DNA of 64,000 nt, taken from NCBI GenBank assembly GCA_029243545.1, contig JAQWRV010000007.1, forward strand, positions 1 through 64,000. The letters are read 5' to 3'. Position 1 is the first letter of the stretch; every line of letters starts with the position of its first letter. Origin of the DNA: Rhodospirillaceae bacterium (GTDB taxonomy: Bacteria > Pseudomonadota > Alphaproteobacteria > Rhodospirillales > Rhodospirillaceae). Below, in pieces: positions 36,741 to 47,065 of the stretch. The position numbers and the translations under genes were made by a program. The notes under the pieces were generated by a model. That model saw only the letters and a program-made list of their open reading frames with translations. It had not been told where the DNA came from and searched no databases.

Positions 36741-37517
36741 ATGATCAAAATAGCCACCTGGAATGTGAATTCGATCAAGGCCCGGCTGCCTAACGCCTTA
36801 GCCTGGCTCAAGGAATTTGCCCCAGACGTGGTGCTCTTGCAGGAAATCAAGACGGTCGACGAGGGCTTCCCCCGCATGGAAATCGAAGACCTCGGTTACA
36901 ACATCGAAACCCACGGGCAGAAAACCTACAACGGCGTAGCGATCCTCTCGAAATCACCGATCGAGGATGTCTCCCGGGGTTTGCCTGGTGACGATACCGA
37001 TGAACAAGCGCGCTACATCGAAGGCACGGCATTTGGAAACCTACGTGTAGCCTCCGTTTATCTGCCCAACGGCAACCCCATCGACACTGAAAAGTTCCCT
37101 TACAAGCTTGGGTGGATGGACCGGCTATACAGTCACGTGCAGACCAGCCTGGAAGACGAGGAAAGCATCATTTTGGGAGGGGATTACAACGTTATTCCGA
37201 ACGACGACGACGTCTACGATCCCAATGCAGTCGCCGGCGACGCTCTCACTCAGCCTGAATCCCGGGCACGCTTTCAGGCGATCAAAAACCTGGGACTGAC
37301 CGATGCGCTGAGGAGCTTTAATCATGCGCCGCATCAGTATTCCTACTGGGATTATCAACGCGGTGCCTGGCAAAAAGATAACGGCCTATTGATAGATCAT
37401 CTTTTGCTCACCCCCCAGGCCGCCGATCGGCTCACGGATGCAGGAATTGATAAGGACCCCCGCGGAAAAGAGAAGGCCTCGGATCACACACCGGTGTGGT
37501 GTGTGCTGGATGATTAG
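36741..37517 (+). CDS. xth: exodeoxyribonuclease III
   Basis: This is an AP endonuclease and 3'-phosphatase/exonuclease for DNA repair. The 258-residue product shows all family blocks: MIKIATWNVNSIKARLPNAL, VVLLQEIKTVDEGFP (catalytic glutamate), NGVAILSK, IEGTAFGNLRVASVYLPNGN (tyrosine region), IILGGDYNVIPNDDDVYDP, SYWDYQRGAWQKDNGLLIDH and the final KASDHTPVW. Length and layout are standard. In relatives it usually lies directly after erpA. Confidence 0.96.
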   Translation: MIKIATWNVNSIKARLPNALAWLKEFAPDVVLLQEIKTVDEGFPRMEIEDLGYNIETHGQKTYNGVAILSKSPIEDVSRGLPGDDTDEQARYIEGTAFGNLRVASVYLPNGNPIDTEKFPYKLGWMDRLYSHVQTSLEDEESIILGGDYNVIPNDDDVYDPNAVAGDALTQPESRARFQAIKNLGLTDALRSFNHAPHQYSYWDYQRGAWQKDNGLLIDHLLLTPQAADRLTDAGIDKDPRGKEKASDHTPVWCVLDD

Positions 37518-37937
37518 TAGCAAGTAATAAATATGTGCGGGACAAACCCATGCTGGACCACTTTTCAAATTCATGTAGTTTATGAGACTGAGTCCTTAAA
37601 GTGCTGTATTTGCTAGATAGATGACCTTTTTCAGAAATGGTCCGTACTGCCCTTCCCGTCAATGACGTAGACCTTCTTTTCGAAGGGGCTGTGTAACCGA
37701 CGCGAACGGAGATTTTTATGCCCAAAACCTTATATACAAAGTTTGCTATTCATATCGAATGAGCCCGCCGCACTCCCAATCCTGGTATAGTGTACATTAC
37801 TTCAAAGCGCAGGCGGGTGGATCACCTCCAAAGCGGTGACCGGCGCTTGAAAACGAGAAGTAGCGTATTATTGACGCCTGCGCCGGGCCGTGCACACCAT
37901 CGGCCTTGTTTACCGCTTTCCCAGATGGACGAATTTC
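37518..37937. other. intergenic region, no gene recognised
   Basis: About 420 bases between xth and the aldo/keto reductase gene, both on the plus strand. Frames here do not look coding. The stretch contains TGGATCACCTCC at 37818-37829, which resembles the 3' end of 16S rRNA but has no rRNA around it. A promoter for the aldo/keto reductase is expected but not identified. Confidence 0.4.
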
Positions 37938-38870
37938 ATGACCACCCTCTCCCGGGCTAAAATCTCAAGAAGAGCTTTCTCAATCGGCACAGCCGTAGCC
38001 GCAGCAGCCGGCATATCGAGCACCGCCAACGCTGCTTCAGGCAGCATGATGACCCGGATGATTCCCTCTTCGGGGGAGGAACTCCCGGTGGTTGGGCTCG
38101 GCACGTCCAGTTCATTCATCGTCAATCCTTCAGATGAGGCGGCCATAGCCATGCGGGCGGAGGTTATTCAAACCCTGCTGGACAGCGGCGGCACCATTAT
38201 TGATACGGCGCCGTCTTACCGGGGCTCGGAAGGGGTTGTGGGTGACCTCTGCCGCGATCTCGGCGTTACCGGCAAATCATTCCTGGCCACTAAAGTGCGT
38301 ACGGAGGGTGAGCAGGACGGACTTGATGAACTCAATGAGTCCTTCGACCTGCTCCACACCGACAGCATCGACCTTATTCAGGTGCATAACCTGGTGGATA
38401 CGGACCGTAAGCTGACTACCATGCGGGAATGGCAGCAAGAGGGCCGCTACCGCTATATCGGCATCACCCACTGGCGCGCCGGGGCGCAAGATGCCCTGGT
38501 GCCGGTGATGGAAAATCAAAAGGTGGATTTCGCCCAGTTTCAGTACAACATCGAAGAACGCAGCGCGGAAAAGACCATCCTGCCTGCCGCAGCTGATAAC
38601 GGCGTGGCGACCATGATCAACGTGCCTTTCGGACGTGGGCGGCTGTTCAACGCCACCGAGGGCAAGGATATTCCCGAATTTGCCGAGGAGTTTGCCACCA
38701 GCTGGGGCCAGTTCTATTTGAAGTTCATTCTCTCCCACCCTGCTGTGACCTGCGTCATTCCAGCTACAAACAAGCCGCACCACATGGTTGATAACGCAGG
38801 AGCTGGCAAAGGCCGCCTGCCCGACACTAAAGAACGCCAGCGTATGATCGACTTTGTAGACGCGCTTTAG
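37938..38870 (+). CDS. Tat-exported aldo/keto reductase
   Basis: From the ATG at 37938 the product has 310 residues. The N-terminus is a twin-arginine signal (KISRRAFSIGTAVAAAAGI, cut near ANA-A). An aldo/keto reductase barrel follows: LPVVGLGTSSSF, GTIIDTAPSYRGSEGVVGDL (catalytic Asp and Tyr), FLATKVRT (Lys), DLIQVHNLVDTD (His), RYIGITHWRAGA and a C-terminal LSHPAVTCVIPATNKPHHM. Most aldo/keto reductases are cytoplasmic and use NADPH. An exported one implies folding with its nucleotide before Tat export, or another hydride donor. Substrate unknown. The longer upstream frame lacks reason to be used. Confidence 0.85.
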   Translation: MTTLSRAKISRRAFSIGTAVAAAAGISSTANAASGSMMTRMIPSSGEELPVVGLGTSSSFIVNPSDEAAIAMRAEVIQTLLDSGGTIIDTAPSYRGSEGVVGDLCRDLGVTGKSFLATKVRTEGEQDGLDELNESFDLLHTDSIDLIQVHNLVDTDRKLTTMREWQQEGRYRYIGITHWRAGAQDALVPVMENQKVDFAQFQYNIEERSAEKTILPAAADNGVATMINVPFGRGRLFNATEGKDIPEFAEEFATSWGQFYLKFILSHPAVTCVIPATNKPHHMVDNAGAGKGRLPDTKERQRMIDFVDAL

Positions 38871-38948
38871 AAAACGGCTCTGTAGAAGCACCGTAGAGAA
38901 CGAAAATCGCAATTTACCACGTGGCGGAACTCGACACCGATTTAGAGT

Positions 38949-39773
38949 TTAGCTATCCAAAAATTTCCGCACGACGGCAGCAGTTTCTTCTGCGTGAATG
39001 TGTAGAAAGCCGTGAGTCCACCCCGGTAAATCATGGATATGACCATTTTGAATAAACGGCGCTGCCTTGGGTGTGACCTCCCACACATCGTCCTCTGGAT
39101 TGAGGATCAGTAGCCGATGGGTGGTCTTCTGGAGGGCCCCCGGAAAGTCATAGGCAAAAGCAGCACGAAATCCCCAATGAGAAATAGGGGCTTGTGCGTG
39201 GCTGGCGAAGAAAACCCGCCAGCCGGTTTCGCCCTTTGGAACCTCGGGCCAGAACTCTTCAAAGAAGGCGTAACGCTCCGACAGCGTCGCAGCTTGTTCA
39301 GCTAGTGGGACCCCAGCCCCCTTCTCCAGAAAGTCTGAAATCTCAGCGAACTCTTCCTGACTGTGCATAAGCGCCGAGACGACCACTAGCTTGTTGGCCC
39401 GTTCGGGCCGCTGCAGGGCCAGTTCCAGGGTGGTCGCGGAACCGGTGTGATACCCCAGAACGTCAGTGGTCTCGATCCCTTCCGCGTCCAGCAAATCCGC
39501 CATTGCGCCGGCGAAGTCGGGAATGCCGACGGGCTCTGGTGGCGCATCGGACTGGCCATAGCCAGGCGTATCCGGCGCTAAGACCAATCGGTCAGCCGCC
39601 ATGGCCTCAATGAACCGCTCAAAAACCACCCCGCTCATAGGGCTGGGATGCAAACAGATCAGCGGCGTCTTCCACGTTTTAGGATCACCGGAAGCGGGCT
39701 TCGCCGCGCGGTAATGAATCTGACCGTAACGACCAGGCGCGTAGCCTCTATAGGTATAGACGTCCCCCGTCAT
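38949..39773 (-). CDS. alpha/beta hydrolase with histidine at the nucleophile position
   Basis: The 274-residue cytoplasmic protein has the alpha/beta hydrolase pattern: LICLHPSPMSGVVFERF (oxyanion region), LVLAPDTPGYGQSDAPPEP, and a nucleophile elbow that reads VLGYHTGSA. The catalytic position of GxSxG is His, not Ser. A late GWTHGFLHIH gives the general-base histidine. The elbow variant GxHTG recurs in the exported hydrolase at 49959-50879, so it is a family trait and not a sequencing error. The start codon follows the ilvD stop without spacer (TAAATG), so it is co-transcribed with ilvD. Function unknown. Confidence 0.82.
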   Translation of the reverse strand: MTGDVYTYRGYAPGRYGQIHYRAAKPASGDPKTWKTPLICLHPSPMSGVVFERFIEAMAADRLVLAPDTPGYGQSDAPPEPVGIPDFAGAMADLLDAEGIETTDVLGYHTGSATTLELALQRPERANKLVVVSALMHSQEEFAEISDFLEKGAGVPLAEQAATLSERYAFFEEFWPEVPKGETGWRVFFASHAQAPISHWGFRAAFAYDFPGALQKTTHRLLILNPEDDVWEVTPKAAPFIQNGHIHDLPGWTHGFLHIHAEETAAVVRKFLDS

Positions 39774-41522
39774 TTAGATATCCGCGTACACATGGGATTC
39801 TACCTTAGCACCGGGATGGGTTACAGCACCGTCCCGCGCGTCACCGACCTGCTGGGCATATTTCCACAGTGCACCGGATTGATAATCGTGCGCGTGCGGC
39901 ACCCATTCGTAGCGGCGGTTGGCTAGTTCCCCATCGTCAACTTCCAAGTCAATAGTGCCTTCTTCAGCGTCAAGGGCGATCATGTCACCATCTTTGACCA
40001 GCGCAATGGGTCCGCCCACGGCCGCTTCTGGCCCTACATGTCCCACACAGAAACCGCGGGTGGCGCCGGAAAACCGGCCATCGGTGACCAGCGCCACCTT
40101 GTCGCCCATGCCCTGGCCGTAAAGCGCGGCTGTGGTCGAGAGCATTTCGCGCATGCCGGGACCACCGCGCGGACCTTCATAACGAATGACCAGAACGTCG
40201 CCTTCTTTGTACTCTTTGTTCTCGACGGCCTTGAACGCATCTTCCTCGCAATCAAAGCAGCGTGCCGGACCATGGAATTTCAAGTTGTCCATACCCGCCA
40301 CTTTAACGATACCGCCTTGCGGGGCCAGTGAACCCTTAAGACCAACCACACCGCCGGTGGGAGAAAACGGATTGGTGGCCGGGCGAACGACGTCTTGATC
40401 TTCCGGAAATTGAACGTGTGCCAGGTTTTCGGCCAAGGTTTTACCGGTGACGGTGATGCAGTCGCCGTGCAGGAAGCCCGCATCCAACAGGGTTCTCAAA
40501 ACGATTGAGACACCGCCGACGTCATACAGGTCTTTAGCCACATAGCGCCCACCCGGCTTGAGGTCCGTGATGTAGGGAGTTTTCTTGAAAACCTCACAGA
40601 CGTCATCGAGATCGAATTTGATTCCTGCCTCATGGGCAATCGCCGGCAGGTGCAGGCCACCGTTGGTGGACCCACCCGTGGCAGCGATAACAACTGCGGC
40701 GTTCTCAAGAGACCTACGGGTCACAATATCACGCGGGCGTAGACCCGTAGCCAACAGATTCATCACCGCTTTGCCGGACTCTTCTCCATAGTGGTCCCGG
40801 GATTCATAAGGTGCTGGCGCACCGGCAGAACCAGGCAGCGCCAGCCCCATAGCTTCTGACACGCAGGCCATGGTATTGGCCGTAAACTGACCGCCGCAAG
40901 ATCCCGCGGATGGGCATGCCACGCATTCCAGTTCAAACAGGTCTTCGTCACTCATGTTGCCGGCCGAGTGCTGACCCACAGCCTCGAACACATCGACTAC
41001 CGTGACATCTTTGCCTTTAAAGGTGCCGGGCAAGATTGAGCCGCCATACATAAAGACCGACGGCACGTTAAGACGGACCATGACCATCATCATTCCAGGC
41101 AAGGATTTGTCACAGCCGGCCAAACCAACGAGAGCGTCATAGCTGTGACCACGCATGGTCAATTCGACAGAGTCCGCGATCACTTCACGGGACACCAGCG
41201 ACGACTTCATGCCGGCGTGGCCCATAGCGATCCCATCGGTCACTGTGATCGTGGTGAATTCGCGCGGACTACCACCCGCTCCCATGACGCCTTTCTTGAC
41301 AGACTGTGCCTGGCGGTTCAGCGCAATGTTGCACGGCGCGGCTTCGTTCCAACAGGTCGCTACACCGACGAATGGCCGATGGATCTCTTCCTCGGTCATA
41401 CCCATGGCATAGTAATAGGACCGGTGAGGCGCACGTTCCGGCCCTTCGGTGACATGGCGTGACGGCAGCGTGGACTTATCGAACACAGGTTTTTCCCCGG
41501 ACATTGTGGCGTCGTCTGGCAT
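39774..41522 (-). CDS. ilvD: dihydroxy-acid dehydratase
   Basis: IlvD makes 2-keto acids in valine, leucine and isoleucine synthesis using an Fe-S cluster. The 582-residue product has the cluster cysteines in [37 protein letters not shown] and [20 protein letters not shown], and the conserved [20 protein letters not shown] near the C-terminus. The family also includes sugar-acid dehydratases (Edd type). The cysteine pattern and length fit IlvD best, but a role on an unusual hydroxy acid is possible given the hydrolase joined to it. Confidence 0.9.
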   Translation of the reverse strand: MPDDATMSGEKPVFDKSTLPSRHVTEGPERAPHRSYYYAMGMTEEEIHRPFVGVATCWNEAAPCNIALNRQAQSVKKGVMGAGGSPREFTTITVTDGIAMGHAGMKSSLVSREVIADSVELTMRGHSYDALVGLAGCDKSLPGMMMVMVRLNVPSVFMYGGSILPGTFKGKDVTVVDVFEAVGQHSAGNMSDEDLFELECVACPSAGSCGGQFTANTMACVSEAMGLALPGSAGAPAPYESRDHYGEESGKAVMNLLATGLRPRDIVTRRSLENAAVVIAATGGSTNGGLHLPAIAHEAGIKFDLDDVCEVFKKTPYITDLKPGGRYVAKDLYDVGGVSIVLRTLLDAGFLHGDCITVTGKTLAENLAHVQFPEDQDVVRPATNPFSPTGGVVGLKGSLAPQGGIVKVAGMDNLKFHGPARCFDCEEDAFKAVENKEYKEGDVLVIRYEGPRGGPGMREMLSTTAALYGQGMGDKVALVTDGRFSGATRGFCVGHVGPEAAVGGPIALVKDGDMIALDAEEGTIDLEVDDGELANRRYEWVPHAHDYQSGALWKYAQQVGDARDGAVTHPGAKVESHVYADI

Positions 41523-42034
41523 GGTGGCTCTCTAGATACCGTTGATTCTCGGGCTTTTCATAGGCTTTTCAGGTACACAATACCAGCGCGCAACTCAACG
41601 CGGCAAATTGTATCAAATTGTACAGATGGTTGAACTCAAGCGGTCGTGTATATACTTCCAAGTTAGTTGCAAGTCAGACTTTTTTAAACTGCGAAATCGA
41701 GAATCTCAGCCCACAGTATTGCGCGCGTGCCCGTAATGGGCAGTGCTGTATTATCCATAGGCGTGTCAGGCCAAGATTCAGCGCAAGAGCGATTGGCACT
41801 GCAGATATTCGACCTTTTGCCGGAGAACCCCTGCCCTACAATTCACAGACAAGCTTTAATCTGGGCGTCGGCGTCTCGATGGACAAAACGCGCATGAGTT
41901 ACTTCATCAACAATGCTAACTATGCCCGTCTGATGATTAATCAGCAAAACCTCTCCCCGTAGGCATTTACCAAAAGGGTAACAGTATGGCCAAGGACCAT
42001 TAGGGTGTCTGTTGATAGGCGATTCTAAAGCGGA
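41523..42034. other. intergenic region, no confident gene
   Basis: Some 510 bases between ilvD and a binding-protein gene, both on the minus strand; the ilvD promoter should lie at the left end. Plus-strand frames at 41618-41962 and a 53-codon frame from 41737 have no recognisable features or ribosome-binding sites. It may hold degraded sequence. Confidence 0.35.
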
Positions 42035-43558
42035 TTACTCAGCCACTACTTCCATTAGATCGTAAGCGGGTACCAACAAACGCCAGGACACGTTTTTAAG
42101 GCGGGGGCTGCTGGCCGCAGGAACTACACTTTCAAACAAGAAGATCGCAGGGGCCAACTCATGAATGCGAGCCTGTGCGTCTTGCAACATGGACAGGCGC
42201 TGGTCTGGGTCCAGTTCCACCTGAATCTGTTCGATCAACGGTACCAGACTCTCCTCGCAGAAAAACGGCTTCGCCCGGAGACACGACGTGTAAATCATCG
42301 GGCGTGATGCGTCGATCAACGGCGCGCTGTTCCAGGTGAGATTGAACAAGTCGGTCTCAAACGACGACAGAGTGTACTGTTGTAACCATTGCTGACCGTT
42401 GGTCTGCACCAGTTCCATATTAATACCGACCGCAGCGACGTCTTGTGCAACTTGTTGCGCAAGCAAAGCCAAGGTCTGATCCGTTGCGCTCACCGTCAGG
42501 CTGATGTCGAGGCCGTTTGCATAACCCGCATCCGCCAACAGGGCGCGCGCACGATCCGGATCATAAGGATAAGGCGCGATATTTAGATTATGGCCATGGA
42601 CAAAAGATGGTGCACCCTGTCCGGCTTGCGGCGAAAGCCCACCAACCAGAATGCCCATAAGGTCTTTGTTAATGGCGTAGTTCATAGCCTGCCGCACACG
42701 CACATCATGGACCGGTGAGTCTGGGTTGCCGACGGTGCGAAATGTGAACGATGAGACCATGGCCGTGGCAATACGATGGATGGTTAACCCGGCGGCTTCC
42801 GCATCGGGAACCAGTTCACTAGGAATATTCGCGACAAGGTCCGCTTGTCCTATCGCTACGGCCTGTAACCGCGACATTGCGTTAGGTGCGGGAATGAGAA
42901 CGAATTCATCAAAGCCCGGCTTGCGCCATGCCAACGGCGCGGCAGTCATACGGGTCTGGCCTTTGCCGTCCCGCCAGGTGTCCAATTTAAAGGGACCAGT
43001 GCCGATGGGTTTTTGGGCAAAAGCAACAGGTGAGACGTCATCAACGAACGCAGACGGGTGAATGATAAACACACCGGATAACTTGTTGGGAATGAGAGGG
43101 TCGGGCCGTACTGTGTGAATAATAACAACATCCGGCGCTTCCGCTTCAACTCCCGCGACTGTGTTAACCTCCCTGCCCCAGAGCGTCGACTTGCCACGGG
43201 TTGAATTAATCAGCCAGTTCAAGGTCGCAACGACGCCCTCCGCGTCCAAAACATCACCGTTTGAAAACACTGCATTTGCTCTGAGTGTAAATACCCAGGT
43301 TTGCGGATCCCTTTGCTTCCACGACAACGCCAAGGCCGGACCTAATTCTCCTTCCACGCTCCATTCCGTCAGGGTGTCAAACAATGCGTGCCAGTAAAAT
43401 GAACTGGGCATGCCGTTGGCGGTGTAGGGCAAGCCGAGACTGGTGGGCGTGAATTGCGTCACCATGCGAACGGTTCCGGCCGGCGACGCACTTTGTCCGC
43501 TCGCTAAACCAGAGCTAAAAACAAGTGTCATACACATTAGAGTTCGGAAAAATATCAT
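42035..43558 (-). CDS. periplasmic ABC transporter substrate-binding protein, family 5
   Basis: The 507-residue product has a signal peptide (about 1-22, SSGLASGQS) and the family-5 binding fold: LALSWKQRDPQTWVFTLRAN, AVFSNGDVLDAEGVVATLNW, PIGTGPFKLDTWRDGKGQTR, VHDVRVRQAMNYAINKDLMG and IAPYPYDPDRARALLADAGY. A cysteine pair near the end (TSCLRAKPFFCEES) matches the pair in the other two family-5 proteins of the window. No permease or ATPase is nearby. The ATG overlaps the stop of the preceding TPR remnant (ATGA), suggesting former co-translation. Ligand unknown. Confidence 0.85.
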   Translation of the reverse strand: MIFFRTLMCMTLVFSSGLASGQSASPAGTVRMVTQFTPTSLGLPYTANGMPSSFYWHALFDTLTEWSVEGELGPALALSWKQRDPQTWVFTLRANAVFSNGDVLDAEGVVATLNWLINSTRGKSTLWGREVNTVAGVEAEAPDVVIIHTVRPDPLIPNKLSGVFIIHPSAFVDDVSPVAFAQKPIGTGPFKLDTWRDGKGQTRMTAAPLAWRKPGFDEFVLIPAPNAMSRLQAVAIGQADLVANIPSELVPDAEAAGLTIHRIATAMVSSFTFRTVGNPDSPVHDVRVRQAMNYAINKDLMGILVGGLSPQAGQGAPSFVHGHNLNIAPYPYDPDRARALLADAGYANGLDISLTVSATDQTLALLAQQVAQDVAAVGINMELVQTNGQQWLQQYTLSSFETDLFNLTWNSAPLIDASRPMIYTSCLRAKPFFCEESLVPLIEQIQVELDPDQRLSMLQDAQARIHELAPAIFLFESVVPAASSPRLKNVSWRLLVPAYDLMEVVAE

Positions 43559-44139
43559 GGGCTCTCTTGTGAAAGGTTTAACGCAACGGGAGACACTGTC
43601 TCAGCCCATTGTCCGTCTGACCGGCACAGCGTCACGTTGGAATACCACGGTGATGTGTCGCTTTCATTGAACCAGCACCAGGGCCAGCCCTAAGCGAGAC
43701 ATTCAAGACACAACAGTATCTGGCCACATCGGCTTCGGAAAGCTTGGCACGCATTAGACATATATATGTCGTGGTGCTGATGGAGGTCGGCGATGTCCGG
43801 CCTTTTAGCAATGGCTGAATCCAGTGTTGAAGCCGCACTGGACGATTTCTTCGCCGCCGCAAATGAAACAGCAAGATGCACCAAGACCGCACCTTCTTCC
43901 GGCAGCTCACCCTGGGCTGCCTGTAACCATTTGATCGCTGCCGCAGATTCGCCATTGGCCGCGGCAATGCGCGTAATCACAACTCTGTCCCATGCCTGAA
44001 CCGATGGGTGAAGGCTCAACTCCAATGCAAGTGCTGACGCTTCTTTCAGCTCTCCCGACCGCAACTCAGCCTCAGCGCGTGCGCGTAACTCTGGTGTAGA
44101 GCTTGATTTCGCTTGTGAAACGGAGGAGCTGTTCATCAT
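43555..44139 (-). pseudogene. TPR-type protein remnant with in-frame amber and internal loss
   Basis: An intact 149-codon frame (44139 down to 43690) encodes Ala-rich helical repeats of TPR type (ELRARAEAELRSGELKEASA, WLQAAQGELPEEGAVLVHLA). After its TAG the same frame continues to 43555 with WPWCWFNESDTSPWYSNVTL and CRSDGQWAETV. This resembles the C-terminal tail (SPWYPxxRLFRQ...GDW) of TPR-linked glycosyltransferase/sulfotransferase-like proteins as I remember them. The large catalytic part expected between head and tail is missing. The shared frame and the ATGA overlap with the next gene support one decayed gene. The shorter frame alone could still be expressed as a small TPR protein. Confidence 0.45.
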
Positions 44140-44192
44140 AGGATAGGGAGTCTGGCGTTCTGCGCGTCAGCCCGCAAGCTTTGAGCGCCTAA

Positions 44193-46907
44193 CTATATGG
44201 CCTGAATGCGCGACAATGCGTCCTGAACTTTCCCGCGGGCCTCCTCCGCGACGCGCACCTTCTCGCGGTTTTCTTCAACGACTGCAGCCGGTGCCTTAGC
44301 GACAAAACCCGGGTTTGACAATTTCTTCTCAATCTTGCCAATTTCATCTTCCAGTTTAGAAATTTCTTTCGTCAGACGCGCCTTCTCCTGACTCAAGTCA
44401 ACGACGCCAGCCAATGGCATGACCAAGGTAATGGCGCCGACCACGGCCTGCACTGCGCCTTCGATGCTCACGCCAGAGTCTGCGGCTTCGATGGCGCCGA
44501 GGCGCGCATTGGCCTCAATCAGTGACTTATGGGCAATCAGTCGCGCCTGCACTACCTCATCAGCATCTTTGACTTTAACACCCAACTTGACCTTGGGCGC
44601 AATATTCATTTCGGAGCGCACGGAGCGAATGGCAGAGACGATATCGACCACCCAGTCGATCTCCACTTCCGCATCCGGTGCGGAGAGACCTGCATACTCA
44701 GGCCAATTGCCGGTAATAAGGTCGCTGCCCCTGTTATCATCAATCCGCCGCCATAACTCTTCGGTGACGAATGGCATGATCGGGTGGCTAAAAACCAAAA
44801 TTTGATCGAGCGCCCACGCCGCCGTTGCCCGGGTCTCTGCTGCGATGGCAGCTGTTGTGTCATCGTCGCCGTAGAACACGGGCTTAGCAAATTCCAAAAA
44901 CCAATCACAATAGGTATGCCAAGTGAAATGATAGAGTGCGTCCGCCGCTTCGTTGAAACGATAAGCCTCGATGGCCGCTGCGACAGCATTTCCGGCTTCA
45001 GCCGCTTTGGAGACAATCCAACGGTTCAACGTAGACGTCACTCTGGACGGATCAAACGTGGCCGACGGTACGCATTCGTTCATTTCGCAGAACCGAGCTG
45101 CGTTCCATATTTTGGTGATGAAATTGCGGTAGCCGGCAATACGCTGCTCGGATAATTTGATATCGCGCCCTTGAGCCGCCATGGCCGCCAGGGTGAAACG
45201 CACAGAGTCAGTTCCGTATTTATCGCACAGCTTCAAGGGGTTCATGACGTTGCCCTTGGACTTGGACATCTTTTGTCCTTTTTCATCACGCACCAGGGCA
45301 TGGATGTAAATTTCCTTGAAGGGCACTACACCTTTTCCATTGTCGTCCTTCATGAAGTGCAGGCCCATCATCATCATGCGGGCGACCCAGAAGAAAATAA
45401 TATCAAATCCGGTGACCAAAACATCTCCGGGATAATAGCGGCCTAGTTCGGTGGTCTTCTCCGGCCAGCCTAGCGTGGAAAACGGCCACAGCCCCGACGA
45501 AAACCAGGTGTCCAGAACATCTGGATCACGGAACAACTCAGTCTGCTTCCCATATTTTATTTTGGCCGCAGCAAGCGCCTCTTCCTCCGTCTCTTCGACA
45601 AAAACATTACCATCTGGCCCGTACCAGGCCGGGATTTGATGACCCCACCACAGCTGACGGGATACGCACCAGGGCTGAATGTTGCGCATCCATTCGAAGT
45701 AGGTGTTCTCCCACTGCTTGGGCACGAACTTGGTTTTGCCCTCTTCCACCGCTTTAATCGCCGGCTGGGCCAAGGTATGAGCATCGGCAAACCATTGGTC
45801 GGTAAGCCACGGCTCAATCACAACGCCTGAGCGGTCTCCATAAGGAATGACCATGGCGTTTTCTTCGACCTTTTCGAGCAGGCCGAGTTCTTCCATTTCT
45901 GAGACGATAGCCTTGCGGGCCTCGAACCGGTCCATGCCTTGATACTTTTTAGGTGCATTCTGATTCAGTGCCGCATTCTCATCTAACACATTGATGCGTT
46001 CGAGCTCGTGACGCGCGCCCAGGTCGAAGTCGTTAAAGTCATGGGCGGGAGTCACCTTCACAGCCCCCGAGCCTTTTTCAGGATCGGCATACTCATCCGA
46101 TACGATGGGAATCTTGCGGTTCACAATCGGCAATATGCAATTCAGGCCGACGAGGTCAGTGTAGCGTTCGTCATCGGGATGCACAGCTACACCACTGTCA
46201 CCCAGCATGGTTTCCGGGCGGGTTGTGCCGACGGTGAGAGAGGCGCCGTCTTTGCCTTCTATAGGGTATTTGAAATACCACATCTTGCCATTGATCTCAC
46301 GCTGCTCGACCTCCAGGTCGGAGATGGCGGTCTGCAGTTTAGGGTCCCAGTTGACCAAGCGCTTATCGCGATAGATCAAACCTTCCTTGTGGAGCTGCAC
46401 GAAGACCTTGGCCACGGCCTTGGAGGGACCATCGTCCAGCGTGAAGCGCTGTTTCTCCCAGTCTGGCGACGCACCAAGGCGGCGCAGCTGGCGGATGATG
46501 GTGCCACCGGACGCTTCTTTCCAGTCCCACACCTTTTCGACAAATTTCGCGCGGCCCAGATCACGGCGATGAATGCCGTCTTCTGCGAGCTGGCGCTCAA
46601 CCACCATTTGGGTCGCGATGCCCGCGTGGTCCGTGCCAGGCTGCCAAAGAGTATCCCGGCCCTTCATGCGGCGATAGCGGACCAACACGTCTTGCAAGGT
46701 GAAGGTCAGCGCGTGGCCAATATGCAGGCTGCCGGTCACATTCGGCGGCGGCATCATGATGGTGTACGGCGCCTTGTTGGACTCTGTATCGGCGGCGAAG
46801 GCCCCGGCCTTTTCCCACGCCTCATACATGGCTTCTTCAACCTGAGCGGGGTCATACTTCTTATCTAGCTTGGTCTCGGAATCGCTACCGGGTAGGATGT
46901 CTGACAT
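44193..46907 (-). CDS. valS: valyl-tRNA synthetase
   Basis: This class I synthetase charges tRNA-Val. The 904-residue product has the HIGH-type motif MMPPPNVTGSLHIGHALTFT, an editing domain (RPETMLGDSGVAVHPDDERY), WQPGTDHAGIATQ, the KMSKS motif GQKMSKSKGNVMNPLKLCDK, the anticodon-binding domain, and a C-terminal coiled coil (about 840-904, KARLTKEISKLEDEIGKIEK). Length is normal. Remnants of TPR-type genes lie on both sides. Confidence 0.97.
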   Translation of the reverse strand: MSDILPGSDSETKLDKKYDPAQVEEAMYEAWEKAGAFAADTESNKAPYTIMMPPPNVTGSLHIGHALTFTLQDVLVRYRRMKGRDTLWQPGTDHAGIATQMVVERQLAEDGIHRRDLGRAKFVEKVWDWKEASGGTIIRQLRRLGASPDWEKQRFTLDDGPSKAVAKVFVQLHKEGLIYRDKRLVNWDPKLQTAISDLEVEQREINGKMWYFKYPIEGKDGASLTVGTTRPETMLGDSGVAVHPDDERYTDLVGLNCILPIVNRKIPIVSDEYADPEKGSGAVKVTPAHDFNDFDLGARHELERINVLDENAALNQNAPKKYQGMDRFEARKAIVSEMEELGLLEKVEENAMVIPYGDRSGVVIEPWLTDQWFADAHTLAQPAIKAVEEGKTKFVPKQWENTYFEWMRNIQPWCVSRQLWWGHQIPAWYGPDGNVFVEETEEEALAAAKIKYGKQTELFRDPDVLDTWFSSGLWPFSTLGWPEKTTELGRYYPGDVLVTGFDIIFFWVARMMMMGLHFMKDDNGKGVVPFKEIYIHALVRDEKGQKMSKSKGNVMNPLKLCDKYGTDSVRFTLAAMAAQGRDIKLSEQRIAGYRNFITKIWNAARFCEMNECVPSATFDPSRVTSTLNRWIVSKAAEAGNAVAAAIEAYRFNEAADALYHFTWHTYCDWFLEFAKPVFYGDDDTTAAIAAETRATAAWALDQILVFSHPIMPFVTEELWRRIDDNRGSDLITGNWPEYAGLSAPDAEVEIDWVVDIVSAIRSVRSEMNIAPKVKLGVKVKDADEVVQARLIAHKSLIEANARLGAIEAADSGVSIEGAVQAVVGAITLVMPLAGVVDLSQEKARLTKEISKLEDEIGKIEKKLSNPGFVAKAPAAVVEENREKVRVAEEARGKVQDALSRIQAI

Positions 46908-47065
46908 GTACTGAACTTCTTGAAGAAACGCTGATTTGGGAAGGGTTTAGCCCTGCTGGTCCCATAGCGCAACGGCTGGAGGCATTTGAACGGCTGTTAG
47001 AGCAATTCCAGCACGTCTTGCCGTCCGATTATGGCTTTGATTCCTAAGGTATTGCCGTTAATTCG

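Noticed and set aside
37818-37829. TGGATCACCTCC, identical to the 3'-terminal segment of 16S rRNA
   Set aside because: Only about 12 bases match. There is no upstream rRNA similarity and no helix that would go with it. The reverse complement simply contains a Shine-Dalgarno-like string. Chance is the best explanation.
41618-41962. 114-codon plus-strand frame between ilvD and a binding-protein gene
   Set aside because: Composition and residue pattern do not look like a protein, there is no ribosome-binding site, and no family features are visible.
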